The notes: generated by a model from the letters alone, not told the origin. Positions 23,539-33,853 are shown, counted from the stretch's first letter. The stretch is 64,000 nucleotides of DNA from an uncultured Phycisphaerales bacterium (GCA_903871935.1 CAIQIQ010000068.1:45481-109480); one strand, 5' to 3'. Numbers and translations: made by a program.

Positions 23539-24180
23539 TCACGGTAACCCGCGCAGGAAGGCTGCCTGGAGGTGCTCGCGCATCTCGTGAAGGCTTGGCG
23601 CTTTCTCCCCCAGGAGTTTCTGCAGCGACGTGACCGGCCGGCCGATCAGCCCGCAGGGGACAATCAGGTCGAAGTAGCGCAGATCGGTAGCCACGTTCAG
23701 CGCAATCCCGTGCATCGACACGCCGCGCCGAATCCGCACACCCACCGCGCAGACCTTCGCCAGTTTCCCATCGTCCGGCACCCAGATGCCCGGGGCTTGA
23801 GGGTCAACCACCACATCGGCGATGCCAATCTGCTTCAGGGCATCGATTGCAATCGCCTCAAGGCGATGCACGTAGCCGCTAATTGAGAGTTTGTGGTCGG
23901 CGAGGCGGATGATCGGATAGACGACGATCTGTCCCGGGCCGTGGAAGGTGATGTCCCCACCGCGATCGCTCTCGACTACTTCAACCCCCAACTTCGCCAG
24001 TTGCTCTGCGGAAGCCAGGAGATTCCGCGCTACGCCCGGCCGGCGGCCGAAGGTAATCACGGGCTCGTGCTCGACGAAAAGCACGCACTCTTCCTCGCCT
24101 GCCATCACGCGCTCATGCACCTGTGCCTGGTAATCCCAGGCGGGGCGATACGCCATCCTGCCAAGATCCTCAAACCGCAT
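23539..24180 (-). CDS. lipB: Octanoyltransferase LipB
   Basis: 213 residues. Transfers octanoate from acyl carrier protein to lipoyl domains, the first step of lipoate assembly. Key blocks: VLFVEHEPVITFGRRP, then RGGDITFHGPGQIVVYPII (substrate pocket), KVCAVGVRIRRGVSMHGIALNV with the conserved Lys, and FDLIVPCGLIGRPVTSL, in which the Cys of VPCG is the acyl-thioester nucleophile. Start ATG at 24180; a TTG two codons upstream is less likely. The lipoyl acceptor SucB is encoded at 32.6-33.8 kb. lipA is not in the window. Confidence 0.93.
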   Translation of the reverse strand: MRFEDLGRMAYRPAWDYQAQVHERVMAGEEECVLFVEHEPVITFGRRPGVARNLLASAEQLAKLGVEVVESDRGGDITFHGPGQIVVYPIIRLADHKLSISGYVHRLEAIAIDALKQIGIADVVVDPQAPGIWVPDDGKLAKVCAVGVRIRRGVSMHGIALNVATDLRYFDLIVPCGLIGRPVTSLQKLLGEKAPSLHEMREHLQAAFLRGLP

Positions 24181-24223
24181 GCTCAAAGCTTACAGCGCGA
24201 ACCATCTTCTGGCACACCTCCGA

Positions 24224-24910
24224 TTACTCCACCTCCACCAGCACCTTTTCCCGCAACACGTAGTTGAGCTGGGCATTGAGTTGCTCCTCGTTCGCAGCGC
24301 CGACGACGGTGACATCCAGCTTCTTCAGGGGATCGAACACTTTCGCCGCGACATCGAAGGCGACGAAATGGACGCCGATATAGGCATCTTTCGCCTGGGC
24401 GTCTTTTCGCAGCCCGGGGAGCACCTTGGCCGGGTCGGGGCCGTTGGTGTTTGCGCCATCGGTGATGACCATGATATGCTTGTGATTCAGGGGCGAAGCC
24501 AGAAGCTGGGCAGTGGCGACTTGCAGGCTCTCGCCCAGGGGGGTGCCGCCATTGGGCTTCGGAGCCGAAGCCACCCAGTCGCGGAAAGTCTGGGCGCTGA
24601 ACGGGGCCAGCGGCAGCGCCTCTTTCACCTTGCTGTCAGCGAAGATCAGCAGGCTGACGCTGAGCTTCTTGTCCTTTGCTGTGTCGGTGAACTGCTTGAG
24701 TCGATCCACCACGGCGAGCAAGGCACGCTTGGCGATGATGTACTTCGGAGTGTTCTTTCCGTCGCGGTCCGGCACGGTCTCATTCATGCTGGCTGAAAGG
24801 TCATAGACGATGGTGACGGCGACTCCCTCTTCGGCACGGGCGGACCTAACAGTTCCAGAGAATCCCACCAACGCGATGAAGCACCCAAGCAGTACCGATC
24901 TCAAAGCCAT
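24224..24910 (-). CDS. Secreted von Willebrand factor A domain protein
   Basis: 228 residues. Signal peptide residues 1-26 (RSVLLGCFIALVGFSGTVRS, cleavage after ARA). The mature protein is a single VWA domain: AVTIVYDLSASMNE gives the MIDAS motif D-x-S-x-S, SVSLLIFADSK, the Thr of NGGTPLGESL, and IMVITDGANTNGPD supplies the further Asp. It therefore probably binds Mg and a protein ligand outside the cytosol. Start ATG 24910 has a perfect AAGGAG ribosome-binding site 7 bp upstream. Diverges from ppk2 with 160 bp between. Confidence 0.8.
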   Translation of the reverse strand: MALRSVLLGCFIALVGFSGTVRSARAEEGVAVTIVYDLSASMNETVPDRDGKNTPKYIIAKRALLAVVDRLKQFTDTAKDKKLSVSLLIFADSKVKEALPLAPFSAQTFRDWVASAPKPNGGTPLGESLQVATAQLLASPLNHKHIMVITDGANTNGPDPAKVLPGLRKDAQAKDAYIGVHFVAFDVAAKVFDPLKKLDVTVVGAANEEQLNAQLNYVLREKVLVEVE

Positions 24911-25070
24911 GTGTCTCCTTTTCCGAAAGCTTTCGCCGATGCTAACACTCGCTGTTGCGGGGTCAATGATAAACCGGCCGTGCTTTTGTAGTGCGCCGTT
25001 GGATGAACTGGCGACTATTTCAGTACATGAACACGGCAATTTGGGGTATTGTTGACGCGGGAGGACAACG

Positions 25071-25958
25071 ATGAGCTTAGCAAAACGCATCCGCGAGGCC
25101 AATGACTTTGCCGAATCGTACTGCATTCGCAAGGGAGAGAAGTTCCGGCTGAAGGACATTGATCCGGCCGATACCGGAAAGGTGGACGACAAATCGCAGG
25201 CCAAAGAGGTGCTCGCCGAGGGCGTGCAGATGCTGGCCCAGATGCAGGACATGCTCTATGCCGATAACCGCTGGGCCGTCCTGCTGATCTTCCAGGCGAT
25301 GGATGCGGCCGGGAAGGACAGCGCGATCAAGCACGTCATGTCGGGCATCAATCCCCAGGGATGCCAGGTGCACTCTTTCAAGGCGCCCACATCCGATGAC
25401 CTGGAACATGACTATCTCTGGCGCTGCATGAAGGATCTGCCCAACCGAGGCGACATTGGCATCTTCAATCGCTCGTATTACGAAGAAGTGCTGGTGGTCC
25501 GCGTTCATCCTGAGTTCCTCGCGAAGCAGCGCATTCCTCCTGAACTAATCGGCAAGCGCATCTGGCAGGATCGCTACGAAGACATCCGCAACTTCGAGCG
25601 CTACCTCACCCGCAATGGTATTGCGATCTGCAAGTTCTTCCTGCATGTCTCGAAGAAGGAGCAGAAGAAGCGGTTCCTGGAGCGGCTGAACAACCCGGAC
25701 AAGAACTGGAAGTTCTCCGCGGCTGATGTGCAGGAGCGCGAGCGCTGGGACCAGTACCAGCAGGCATATGAGGAGATGATCCAGAACACCGCGACCGAGT
25801 ACGCCCCGTGGCATGTGGTGCCGGCCGACAACAAATGGTTCACCCGTCTGGTGGTGGCCGCCACGGTTGTCGGCAAAGTCGGTTCGCTGAACCTGGGATA
25901 TCCGAAGGTCAGCCCGGAAGCGCGCAAGGCGCTGGATGAGGCGAGGAAGAGACTGTAG
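25071..25958 (+). CDS. ppk2: Polyphosphate kinase 2 family protein
   Basis: 295 residues. PPK2 enzymes transfer phosphate between polyphosphate and nucleoside di- or monophosphates. Walker A FQAMDAAGKDSAIKHVMSG, lid-proximal VHSFKAPTSDDLEHDYLWR, Walker B IGIFNRSYYEEVLVVRVHP, then RNFERYLTRNGIAICKFFLH, the lid FLERLNNPDKNWKFSAADV and WHVVPADNKWFTRL. This is the one-domain (class I/III) layout of about 270-300 residues. In many members the direction favours NTP/ADP synthesis from polyphosphate, but it cannot be decided here. ATG 25071 has GGGAGG upstream. Convergent with the DUF1570 gene. Confidence 0.92.
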   Translation: MSLAKRIREANDFAESYCIRKGEKFRLKDIDPADTGKVDDKSQAKEVLAEGVQMLAQMQDMLYADNRWAVLLIFQAMDAAGKDSAIKHVMSGINPQGCQVHSFKAPTSDDLEHDYLWRCMKDLPNRGDIGIFNRSYYEEVLVVRVHPEFLAKQRIPPELIGKRIWQDRYEDIRNFERYLTRNGIAICKFFLHVSKKEQKKRFLERLNNPDKNWKFSAADVQERERWDQYQQAYEEMIQNTATEYAPWHVVPADNKWFTRLVVAATVVGKVGSLNLGYPKVSPEARKALDEARKRL

Positions 25959-25979
25959 GGCAATGCGAAGTAGGAGTGT

Positions 25980-27245
25980 TTACCGCAGCGCATCGCCTTT
26001 GAGGTCGCTGGCGGGGAGTGTGGCCGATCCGCCGGCCGGCTCAAAGAGCGTTTCGTGCTCAACTTCAGTGCCGGACCTGTAGAAGCGGGTGCGTAGCACG
26101 GTGCGCGGCAGGCAGCGGCCGACGATATCCGGCAGGGGGGCTCCGCGGCGGGGCTGCAGCGAAAGCTCGTCGGGAGACATCAGGCTTCCGTCGATGCGGC
26201 TGAAGTAGAGTGCGGTGTCTTTGCCCGTGCTCCACTTGATCTGCCCTTTGGAATACTGAATCTCGATCTGGTTGCGCTGGGCGGCCGACCGGAATGCCTC
26301 CATCGATGTGCAGGAGATCCCGTACTTCCGCAGTGCCATGAGCATGTCCGCCAAGACTTCCTGACGTTCGATATAGGTGGCCTCTTCGTTGGGTTCGAGC
26401 TTCGCCGCCCACTCCAGGAAGCGGTCCTGGAAGCCTTTGTAGTTGGCCGAGAAGGCCTGGACGAAGGCATTGTCCGCGGGCGAGCCGCTATGGATGAGCT
26501 GCAGCAGTTGCACCAGGCGAGTGCGATATTTCGGTTGGCCGGCCGGGTCGAGATCGTTGACGAGGAAGTGGACCATCGCCCATGCCTGGTTGTATTGTGT
26601 TGCCCCGCGCGTCGATGAGTGTGAGCCCAGGGCCTTGCCCCACTGCTCGGTGTTCAGGGTGAGAAACTGATCGAACGGAACGATGCGCTTGCCGCGGATA
26701 TCGGCCTTGAGCTGGCGGACCCGCCGTGGCGGCACCTGGGCCAGGGCAAAACTGTTGCCCGTCCAGAGACCCTCTTCGAAGTACTGCGCCATGCCCTCAT
26801 TCAGCCACATCGGCAGGGGGGTCTTGAATGCATTGGCCGCGAACTGGTGGAAGGCTTCATGCTGCAATGTCCGGCGGAGACTGTCGCGGCCCTGGCCAAC
26901 GTTGAAGGCGGCCAACGCATTACGCGAGGGGATGTAGACGCCGCCGGTTGAACGCATGCTGTTGCCGGCAAAGCGCAGGTAGTCATCCTGCTTCTCGAAG
27001 AGATAGGCATCGACCATCACCTGGTCAGCCGCCGGCTCAAACTGCATCAGCCGGCGGGCATACTCCTCGTGCATCACATCCAGCCGACGGGCCAGATCCT
27101 GCGCCAGGCCGGGCTCCATATCTGTGTTGACGTGGTAGAAGCGGGACTGGAAGACCCGCATTTCTGTTGCGGTCGCCTGCGTGGGGGCGGCGAGGCACGC
27201 CACCAGCGTCAGCATCATCAGCATCGTTGGGAGCCAGCGGTTCAT
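25980..27245 (-). CDS. DUF1570 family secreted metallopeptidase-like protein
   Basis: 421 residues. Signal peptide about 1-26 (LPTMLMMLTLVACLAAP, ending ATA). The catalytic core holds LQHEAFHQFAANAF, an HExxH zinc motif, followed 15-20 residues later by MWLNEGMAQYFEEG, the gluzincin Glu with the NEGxAxYxE pattern. Family DUF1570 is abundant in planctomycetes and presumed to be an extracytoplasmic zinc peptidase; no substrate is known. The C-terminal third (about 330-421) is a beta-rich extension. Start ATG 27245 is preferred over the upstream GTG-rich frame because it begins the signal peptide. Confidence 0.8.
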   Translation of the reverse strand: MNRWLPTMLMMLTLVACLAAPTQATATEMRVFQSRFYHVNTDMEPGLAQDLARRLDVMHEEYARRLMQFEPAADQVMVDAYLFEKQDDYLRFAGNSMRSTGGVYIPSRNALAAFNVGQGRDSLRRTLQHEAFHQFAANAFKTPLPMWLNEGMAQYFEEGLWTGNSFALAQVPPRRVRQLKADIRGKRIVPFDQFLTLNTEQWGKALGSHSSTRGATQYNQAWAMVHFLVNDLDPAGQPKYRTRLVQLLQLIHSGSPADNAFVQAFSANYKGFQDRFLEWAAKLEPNEEATYIERQEVLADMLMALRKYGISCTSMEAFRSAAQRNQIEIQYSKGQIKWSTGKDTALYFSRIDGSLMSPDELSLQPRRGAPLPDIVGRCLPRTVLRTRFYRSGTEVEHETLFEPAGGSATLPASDLKGDALR

Positions 27246-27267
27246 CCGGTGGTGATGATATCCGAAA

Positions 27268-27405
27268 GTAGAGCCGGTGACCTCACCGGCGGAAACGGAG
27301 GGCAAAACAGCAGACGGCACCTAAGCACTCTTACTGGCGGGAGGTGGTCATGCTGGGTGACCTCTTCTGGAATCACTATGCCGCCGGTGGGGTCACCGGC
27401 TCTAC
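27268..27405. repeat. Inverted-repeat element with 25-bp arms
   Basis: Left arm 27268-27292 starts GTAGAGCCGGTGACC; right arm 27381-27405 ends GGTCACCGGCTCTAC. The arms pair over 25 bp with one mismatch around an 88-bp centre. The element fills most of the divergent gap between the DUF1570 gene and purM. No coding frame inside; MITE-like in form, without visible target-site duplication. Confidence 0.65.
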
Positions 27406-27441
27406 CCATCGAGCACAACTTAGACTACAAATCCCAGCGAT

Positions 27442-28542
27442 ATGAGCCTGTCCTATGAACAGAGCGGCGTGAACTACGATGCGCTGGATGCATTCAAGCG
27501 TGCCTGCCAGAAGGCGGCCGCCTCAACGACCGGGTGTTTGAGTCACCATGGGCTATCAGAGCCTGCCAAGATCCGCGGTGAATCGGCCTATCTCATCGAG
27601 ACTCCGGACGAGTACTTCGCGCATGTTGAGGAAGGTCTGGGCACGAAGAACCTCATCGCCGATGCCATGCTCAAGCTGGCCAACCAGAGTTTTTACCGCA
27701 ATATCGGCATCGATACGGTGGCGACGATCGTCAATGATCTGATTTCCACTGGGGCCATGCCGGTTTCGGTGGCGATGCACGCGGCCGTTGGGGATGGGCA
27801 ATGGTTCAAGGATGTGCGGCGGTCGAACGATCTGGCGGCCGGGTTTGCCGAGGGGTGTCGTCAGGCGGGCGCGGTATGGGGTGGCGGTGAGACGCCTGCC
27901 CTGAAGGGCATCGTCGATCCGAATACCATCGTATTGGCCGGGTCGGCTTTCGGCCGGGTAAAACCCAAATCGAATCGCATTACCGGCCAGGTGAACGATG
28001 GTGATGCGATCATCCTGCTGGCATCGAACGGGGTGCAGACCAACGGCCTGTCGCTTTGCCGGCAGATCGCCGACAAGCTGCCGCAGGGGTATTTGACGAA
28101 GATTGCGGATGGCCGGACGTATGGGGAGGCGCTGCTGGATGCTTCGGCCATTTACGTGAACTTTGTGAGTGAGTGCCAGAAGCAGGAGTTGAAACTGAAT
28201 TACGTGTCTCACATTACCGGCCACGGCTGGCGGAAACTGATGCGGCTGGATGAACCATTTGTCTATCGGATGGACAGTGTTCCCGACCCGCAGGCGGTGT
28301 TCGGCTTCATCCAGCAAGCCGGCCCGGTTGAGCAGCGCGAGATGTACGCGACGTTCAACATGGGGGCGGGGTTTGCGGCGTATGTGAAACCGGCCGACGC
28401 CGAGAAGTGCGTACAGATTGCCCGGGTGGTCGGGCATCGGGCGTGGAAGGCGGGAACCGTACACAAGCAGGGCGGCCGCAAGGCGGTCGAGGTCGTACCC
28501 CTGGGAATCACCTTTGAGGGCGACACATTGAAGGTGCGGTGA
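27442..28542 (+). CDS. purM: Phosphoribosylformylglycinamidine cyclo-ligase (AIR synthetase) homologue
   Basis: 366 residues of the PurM/ThiL/SelD fold. The N-terminus LSYEQSGVNYDALDAFKRAC is the signature of AIR synthetases. Further blocks are IGIDTVATIVNDLISTGAMP, VWGGGETPALKGIV, GDAIILLASNGVQTNGLSLC, VSHITGHGWRKLMRL and MYATFNMGAGFAAYV. The enzyme closes the imidazole ring in purine biosynthesis using ATP. Some loops (e.g. the region around residue 60-75) differ from E. coli PurM, so a paralogue with a changed role is possible. A 25-bp inverted-repeat element lies just upstream. Confidence 0.85.
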   Translation: MSLSYEQSGVNYDALDAFKRACQKAAASTTGCLSHHGLSEPAKIRGESAYLIETPDEYFAHVEEGLGTKNLIADAMLKLANQSFYRNIGIDTVATIVNDLISTGAMPVSVAMHAAVGDGQWFKDVRRSNDLAAGFAEGCRQAGAVWGGGETPALKGIVDPNTIVLAGSAFGRVKPKSNRITGQVNDGDAIILLASNGVQTNGLSLCRQIADKLPQGYLTKIADGRTYGEALLDASAIYVNFVSECQKQELKLNYVSHITGHGWRKLMRLDEPFVYRMDSVPDPQAVFGFIQQAGPVEQREMYATFNMGAGFAAYVKPADAEKCVQIARVVGHRAWKAGTVHKQGGRKAVEVVPLGITFEGDTLKVR

Positions 28543-28636
28543 AAGCGTAAGGAACGCCTAACGCCTTGATCGGGGAAACAGATCTGGTCACTCTGCTGCG
28601 TTACACAACCCGGCCATTTGGGCTATATTCAGTGTC

Positions 28637-31519
28637 ATGGCTTACAACTTCACCACCATCGAGAAGAAATGGCAGGAGTATTGGCTGACCAATAAGACCT
28701 TCCGCGCCTTCGATCCCGACGAAGCCGGGGACATGCCCAAGGCCTACATCCTCGACATGTTCCCGTACACCTCCGGTCAGGGCCTGCACGTCGGCCACCC
28801 CGAAGGCTACACCGCTAGCGACATCTACTCCCGCTATCTCCGTATGAAGGGCGTCAACGTCCTGCACCCCATGGGCTGGGATGCTTTTGGCCTGCCGGCC
28901 GAGCAGTACGCCATCAGGACCGGCAAGCATCCGCGGCTCACCACCGAGGAGAACATCAGGAACTTCCGCCGGCAGATACAGATGCTGGGGTTCTCCTACG
29001 ACTGGGATCGCGAAGTTGATACCACCGACCCCAACTATTACCGCTGGACACAGTGGATCTTCCTGCAGCTCTTCAACTCCTACTTTGATCCCATGGACCA
29101 GAAGGCCAAGAGCATCGGCCACCTGATCAATGAACTGCAGAACGGCGATTTTCTTGTGGCCCCCGATGGCACGATCCACCTGAACCCGGTGCAGGAAGGC
29201 ATGGAGGCGCTCAGCGGTCAATCCAGCCTGCTGCGCGAGTGGAAAGACATCTCGCCCGACGAGCAGCGCGATGTCATTGATGGCCAGCGTCTGGCCTATA
29301 TGGATGAGGTCGCCGTCAACTGGTGCCCGGGACTGGGCACCGTTCTGGCGAACGAAGAGGTGATCGACGGCAAGAGCGAGGTGGGCGGGTTCCCCGTAGA
29401 ACGCCGGCCCATGCGGCAGTGGATGCTGCGCATCACCGCATATGGGGATCGGCTGATCAAGGACCTGGATCTCTTGAACTGGCCCGAATCGCTGAAGGAG
29501 ATGCAGCGCAACTGGATCGGCAAGTCGATCGGAGCTGAAGTCGATTTTGATCTGGTGGTCCCGCGACTGCCCGAGGAAGATGAAGTGCCTACCGTCACGG
29601 TCTTCACTACCCGCCCGGACACGCTCTATGGGGCAACCTACATGGTGCTTGCCCCCGAGCACCCGCTGGTGGATCGCATCGCCACCTCAGCGCAGAAGGC
29701 GGAGGTCGCTGCCTATCGACAGCAATGCGCCACCAAGAGCGATCGCGATCGCATGGCCGATGCCAAGGAGAAGACCGGCGTCTTCACCGGCGGCTACGCG
29801 ATCAACCCTATGACGTATAAACCGATTCCCGTCTACATCGCCGACTATGTGATGATGGGTTATGGCACCGGCGCGATCATGGCCGTTCCCGCGCACGATC
29901 AGCGCGACTATGACTTCGCCATGAAGTTCAACATCCCGATCCGCCAGGTTGTCAAACCGGTTTCGGGAGAACTGCCGGCCGGCAGGGCTTTCGAAGAGGA
30001 AGGTATCGCCATCGATTCCGCGTTGATCAATGGCCAGACCACCGCCGAGGCCAAGCAGACGATGATCCGCGCCCTGGAGGCCGAGAGCATCGGTGTGGGC
30101 GCGACCAAGTACAAATTGCGCGACTGGCTCTTCTCGCGCCAGCGGTACTGGGGTGAGCCATTCCCCATCGTCCTGGATGAACAGGGCAACGCCTACGCCA
30201 TCAGCGAGAAGGAACTGCCACTGACCTTGCCGGAGATGGAGGACTATAAACCCACTGGCACCCCTGAGCCCCCGCTGACCCGCGCCACCGAATGGCGAAA
30301 GTACCAGCGTGATGGGAAGCAATACCTCCGAGAGACCAACACCATGCCGCAGTGGGCCGGCTCGTGCTGGTATTACCTCCGTTACATTGACCCGAAAAAC
30401 CCGAAGCAGTTCATCGACCCGGTGAAGGAAAAGTACTGGATGCCGGTGGACCTCTACGTGGGCGGCGTTGAACATGCCGTGCTGCACCTGCTCTATGCCC
30501 GCTTCTGGCACAAGGTCCTGTTTGACCTGGGGCATGTCTCCTCGCCCGAGCCCTTCATGCGCCTGGTCAACCAGGGGCTGATCCTGGGCGAGATGGAGTT
30601 CCATGCGTTCACCAAGCCGGATGGTTCGCCCGTCAGCGCGGATGAACTGAGCGATATCGCCGAGGAAATGCTCGACAAGACTCCCACCATGACCGGCACC
30701 CACAAGACGACCGGACAGAAATGCCTCGGCCGGCGCGTGGACATCGAAGCCGTGGAGAAATCCGGGCCGAAGTTCGTGCTCAAGTCCAATCCGTCGAGCG
30801 CCGTGGACGCCCGTGCCTTCAAAATGTCCAAGAGCCGCGGCAACGTCGTAAATCCCGACGCCATCGTGAAAGATTACGGCTCTGACTGCCTCCGCCTGTA
30901 CGAGATGTACATGGGGCCCCTGGAAATGCAGAAGCCCTGGAGTACTCGCGACATTGTCGGGATGAGCCGCTTTCTGAACGGAGTCTATCGCAACCTCCTG
31001 GGCGATGATGAAGCACCCTCAACAACACCGCGCGTTGCCGCAGCGCCTGTTCCCGACGATTTGGATCGGCAATTGCACCGCACGATCAAGAAAGTGGCCG
31101 AGGATATTGAGGGGATGCGCTTTAACACGGCCATCGCCGAACTGATCAAGCTCAACAACGAACTGACGCACCTGCAACCTGTGCCCAAGAACGTAGCTGA
31201 CGCGTTCGCGCTGCTGCTTGCCCCGTTTGCACCGCACCTGGCGGAAGAGGTCTGGAGCCGGCTCGGCCATGCAAAGAGCCTTGCTCGCGAGCCCTGGCCC
31301 ACATTTGACCCCGCCAAACTGGTGGAATCCGTGCTCGAACTGCCGGTGCAGATCAACGGCAAGCTCCGCGACAAGATCACCGTCCCGGCCGACGCCAGCG
31401 AAGAGACCATCCTCGCCGCCGCCCTCGCTGCCGAGAAAGTTCAGCCCTGGATCCAGGGCAAGAGCGTGAAGAAGAAGCTCTATGTGCCCAAGCGGCTGGT
31501 GAACATCGTGGTGGCGTGA
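28637..31519 (+). CDS. leuS: Leucyl-tRNA synthetase
   Basis: 960 residues, about 100 longer than the E. coli enzyme. Class I synthetase charging tRNA-Leu. The HIGH-type motif is in [15 protein letters not shown] at about residue 53, the editing domain in the middle ([39 protein letters not shown]), and the KMSKS motif in [14 protein letters not shown] at about 730. A C-terminal anticodon-binding part contains [16 protein letters not shown]. An insertion with [20 protein letters not shown] lies before the first editing segment. TATATT at 28624-28629 is only 7 bp upstream of the ATG, so a very short or absent leader is possible. Upstream of sufU on the same strand. Confidence 0.96.
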   Translation: MAYNFTTIEKKWQEYWLTNKTFRAFDPDEAGDMPKAYILDMFPYTSGQGLHVGHPEGYTASDIYSRYLRMKGVNVLHPMGWDAFGLPAEQYAIRTGKHPRLTTEENIRNFRRQIQMLGFSYDWDREVDTTDPNYYRWTQWIFLQLFNSYFDPMDQKAKSIGHLINELQNGDFLVAPDGTIHLNPVQEGMEALSGQSSLLREWKDISPDEQRDVIDGQRLAYMDEVAVNWCPGLGTVLANEEVIDGKSEVGGFPVERRPMRQWMLRITAYGDRLIKDLDLLNWPESLKEMQRNWIGKSIGAEVDFDLVVPRLPEEDEVPTVTVFTTRPDTLYGATYMVLAPEHPLVDRIATSAQKAEVAAYRQQCATKSDRDRMADAKEKTGVFTGGYAINPMTYKPIPVYIADYVMMGYGTGAIMAVPAHDQRDYDFAMKFNIPIRQVVKPVSGELPAGRAFEEEGIAIDSALINGQTTAEAKQTMIRALEAESIGVGATKYKLRDWLFSRQRYWGEPFPIVLDEQGNAYAISEKELPLTLPEMEDYKPTGTPEPPLTRATEWRKYQRDGKQYLRETNTMPQWAGSCWYYLRYIDPKNPKQFIDPVKEKYWMPVDLYVGGVEHAVLHLLYARFWHKVLFDLGHVSSPEPFMRLVNQGLILGEMEFHAFTKPDGSPVSADELSDIAEEMLDKTPTMTGTHKTTGQKCLGRRVDIEAVEKSGPKFVLKSNPSSAVDARAFKMSKSRGNVVNPDAIVKDYGSDCLRLYEMYMGPLEMQKPWSTRDIVGMSRFLNGVYRNLLGDDEAPSTTPRVAAAPVPDDLDRQLHRTIKKVAEDIEGMRFNTAIAELIKLNNELTHLQPVPKNVADAFALLLAPFAPHLAEEVWSRLGHAKSLAREPWPTFDPAKLVESVLELPVQINGKLRDKITVPADASEETILAAALAAEKVQPWIQGKSVKKKLYVPKRLVNIVVA

Positions 31520-31556
31520 GATGTATAACGAGGCAACGCCGATTGGCCGAACCATT

Positions 31557-31585
31557 AGGTTCGGGCAGGGGTTGGGCCGTATACT
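31557..31585 (+). promoter_or_regulatory. Putative promoter of sufU-sufT
   Basis: TATACT at 31580-31585, preceded directly by TTGGGCCG. The same TTGGGCCG-TATACT string occurs in two cassette promoters (3314, 4284). The -35 position has only AGGTTC, so this may depend on an extended -10. The ATG of sufU is 22 bp downstream. Confidence 0.5.
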
Positions 31586-31607
31586 TCGGTTGTGAGAGGA
31601 CTTGCTG

Positions 31608-32063
31608 ATGTCTGACCTGCGTGAGCTATACCAGGAAGTCATCCTGGACCATTCCAAGAAGCCGCGGAACTTCCGTGAGATGGCGGATGCTACCCACCAT
31701 GCGGACGGCCATAACCGTCTCTGCGGTGACAAGCTGCATGTATCGCTGAAGGTGCAGGATGGGAAGATTGTGGATGCCGCGTTCAAAGGAAGCGGCTGCG
31801 CCATCTCGACGGCTTCGGCGTCGATGATGACCGATGCCCTGCGCGGCAAGAGCGTCGAAGAAGCCATGGCGTTATTCAAGCTCTTCCATACGGCCCTTAC
31901 CACACCCGCCACAGAGGAACCTGAGCACGTTGACGATCTTGGCAAACTCGCTGTTTTCGCAGGGGTGCGTGAGTTTCCTGTCCGCGTGAAGTGCGCTACG
32001 CTTCCCTGGCACACCATGGAGTTGGCGGTCAAGGGCGAGCACAAGCCGGCGACAACTGAGTAA
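31608..32063 (+). CDS. sufU: Iron-sulfur cluster scaffold protein SufU (NifU/IscU-like)
   Basis: 151 residues. Scaffold/zinc-dependent sulfurtransferase partner of SufS for Fe-S cluster assembly. The three conserved Cys are visible: NRLCGDKLHVSL, FKGSGCAISTASASMMTDAL and RVKCATLPWHTM, plus the SufU-type insertion between the second and third Cys. Start ATG 31608 with GAGAGGA 10 bp upstream. sufT follows after 3 bp. sufBCD and sufS are not in the window. Clients here probably include NuoG and NuoI. Confidence 0.92.
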   Translation: MSDLRELYQEVILDHSKKPRNFREMADATHHADGHNRLCGDKLHVSLKVQDGKIVDAAFKGSGCAISTASASMMTDALRGKSVEEAMALFKLFHTALTTPATEEPEHVDDLGKLAVFAGVREFPVRVKCATLPWHTMELAVKGEHKPATTE

Positions 32064-32066
32064 GCC

Positions 32067-32567
32067 ATGAGTGATCCATCCCGCAAGAAGGTCAGCCTGA
32101 ACCAGTTGCCCGATACCGAGAAGCTCTCGAAGATCGTGCAGCGTGCTGAGGAGCACCAGAGGAGCAAGGCGACCGACTCGGCACACCCTCCTTCCCTATC
32201 ATCCGACATGCAGAATCAGCACCCCAGTGCCCTGCTTCCCCCGGCCGACTGGCCCATCGAGCGCAAGCTTGTGCATGGCAAGGTCGTGGCCGCACTGAAG
32301 AAGGTCTATGACCCGGAAATCCCGGTTGATATCTACGAGCTGGGCCTGATCTATGGCATCGACATCGACGCCGAGAACAAGGTCAAAATCCAGATGACCC
32401 TGACATCGCCGGGATGCCCAGTGGCCGGCACGCTGCCACGCGAGGTGGAGACGAAAGTCGAGGCGATCGATGAGGTTCTGGAAGCAACGGTTGATCTGGT
32501 CTGGGATCCACCGTGGTCGCGCGAGCGGATGAGTGAGGCAGCGATGATGGCGTTGGGGATGCTCTGA
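32067..32567 (+). CDS. sufT: MIP18/DUF59 family Fe-S assembly factor (SufT-like)
   Basis: 166 residues. Residues 1-65 are a low-complexity, charged lead-in. Residues 70-166 are the DUF59/MIP18 domain: KVVAALKKVYDPEIPVDIYE, LGLIYGIDIDAENKVKIQMT and LTSPGCPVAGTLPREVETKV. The DPEIPVDIYELGLIY block and the reactive Cys in SPGCP are diagnostic. SufT-type proteins help to mature Fe-S proteins; PaaD is a relative, but the neighbouring sufU supports the Suf role. Ends 3 bp before the convergent sucB stop. Confidence 0.88.
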   Translation: MSDPSRKKVSLNQLPDTEKLSKIVQRAEEHQRSKATDSAHPPSLSSDMQNQHPSALLPPADWPIERKLVHGKVVAALKKVYDPEIPVDIYELGLIYGIDIDAENKVKIQMTLTSPGCPVAGTLPREVETKVEAIDEVLEATVDLVWDPPWSRERMSEAAMMALGML

Positions 32568-32570
32568 TAC

Positions 32571-33788
32571 TCAGATCTCGAGCATCAGCCGGGCCGGGTC
32601 CTCCAGCAGTTGCTTCATGCGGACGAGGAAGCTCACCGACTCGCGGCCGTCGACGAGGCGGTGGTCGTAGGAGAGGGCGACGTACATCATCGGGCGGATC
32701 TCGATCTTGTCATCGATAACCACCGGCCGCTTCTGGATGTTGTGCATGCCGAGGATGCCTGATTGCGGCGGGTTAAGAATCGGGGTGGAGAGCAGTGAGC
32801 CGAAGATGCCGCCGTTGGTGATGGTGAAGGTGCCGCCCGAGAGGTCATCGATGGCGAGCTTGCCATCGCGCGCGGCGGTGGCGAGGCGGCGGATCTCGCT
32901 TTCGATCTGGCCGAAGCTCAGAGCTTGCGCGTTGCGCAGAACCGGAACGGCAAGACCGCGCTCGGTGCTGACGGCAATGCCCATATGAACATAGTCGTGG
33001 TAGATGATGTCGCCGCCGTCGATGAAGGCGTTGACGCGTGGAAATTCGCGCAGGGCTTGGGCGCAGCCGCGGACAAAGAAGCTCATCAGGCCCAAGCCAA
33101 TGCCGTGGACCTCGGTGAAACGTTCTTTGAACTTGGTGCGAATATCCTGGACGGCCTTGAGGTCGATCTCATTGAAGGTGGTGAGTATGGCGGCCTGCTG
33201 TTGAGCCTGAACCAGGCGCTCGGCGATCTTGCGACGGATCTTGGTCATCGGCTCGCGGCGGGTGCCGGGTTGATCGCCGGGAGGGGGCGAGGGTGCGGCA
33301 ATAGCGGCAGGCGCGGCGGGCTGGGGCGTGAGGGGCTTGGGCTTGGGCGCGGGCGCTGCGGCGACGGCCGACTGCATATCCTGTTTGGTAATGCGGCCAC
33401 CGCGGCCGGTGCCTTTGACGCTTGCGGGATCGATGCCGGCGTCGCCGGCGATGCGCTGGGCGGCCGGGCTGGCAGCGGCGACGGGAGGTGGAGGCGCCTG
33501 TGGGGGTGCGGTAGGGGCAGCCGGCGCAGGTTGTGCCGATGACGCTTGGGCGCCGGCGGGGTCGATGGTGGCGATCTCCTGGCCGATGGCGACGGTCTGG
33601 CCCTCAACAACGGCCGTGCTGATCACGCCGGCGGAAGGCGAGGGGACATCGACGTTGGCTTTGTCGGTCTCAAGTTCGCACAGGGGCTCATCCTTGGCAA
33701 CGGACTGGCCGGATTTCTTGTGCCATTTGACGATGATGGCCTCGGTGATCGATTCGCCAAGAGAGGGGATCTTAACGCTGATAGACAT
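32571..33788 (-). CDS. sucB: Dihydrolipoyllysine succinyltransferase, E2 of 2-oxoglutarate dehydrogenase
   Basis: 405 residues. Core E2 transferring succinyl groups to CoA in the TCA cycle. The N-terminal lipoyl domain (1-77) starts [20 protein letters not shown] and has the lipoylated Lys in [17 protein letters not shown]. An Ala/Pro linker follows, then a peripheral subunit-binding domain at about 110-145 ([30 protein letters not shown]). The catalytic domain runs from 180 and ends [20 protein letters not shown] with the active His and Asp (H-x3-D-G). Encoded 65 bp downstream of sucA on the same strand. No lpd gene is in the window. Confidence 0.95.
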   Translation of the reverse strand: MSISVKIPSLGESITEAIIVKWHKKSGQSVAKDEPLCELETDKANVDVPSPSAGVISTAVVEGQTVAIGQEIATIDPAGAQASSAQPAPAAPTAPPQAPPPPVAAASPAAQRIAGDAGIDPASVKGTGRGGRITKQDMQSAVAAAPAPKPKPLTPQPAAPAAIAAPSPPPGDQPGTRREPMTKIRRKIAERLVQAQQQAAILTTFNEIDLKAVQDIRTKFKERFTEVHGIGLGLMSFFVRGCAQALREFPRVNAFIDGGDIIYHDYVHMGIAVSTERGLAVPVLRNAQALSFGQIESEIRRLATAARDGKLAIDDLSGGTFTITNGGIFGSLLSTPILNPPQSGILGMHNIQKRPVVIDDKIEIRPMMYVALSYDHRLVDGRESVSFLVRMKQLLEDPARLMLEI

Positions 33789-33853
33789 GTTTCTGGCTCA
33801 CTTCCCTATCCAGCCCCGTCGGGGTGAACCGCTTCCATAGCAAGCGGGCTACT

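Noticed and set aside
24179..24796. 205-codon + strand frame opposite the VWA gene
   Set aside because: Shadow; the minus strand has a signal peptide, MIDAS motif and perfect ribosome-binding site.
28601..30703. Two long minus-strand frames opposite leuS
   Set aside because: Antisense shadows of the conserved synthetase.
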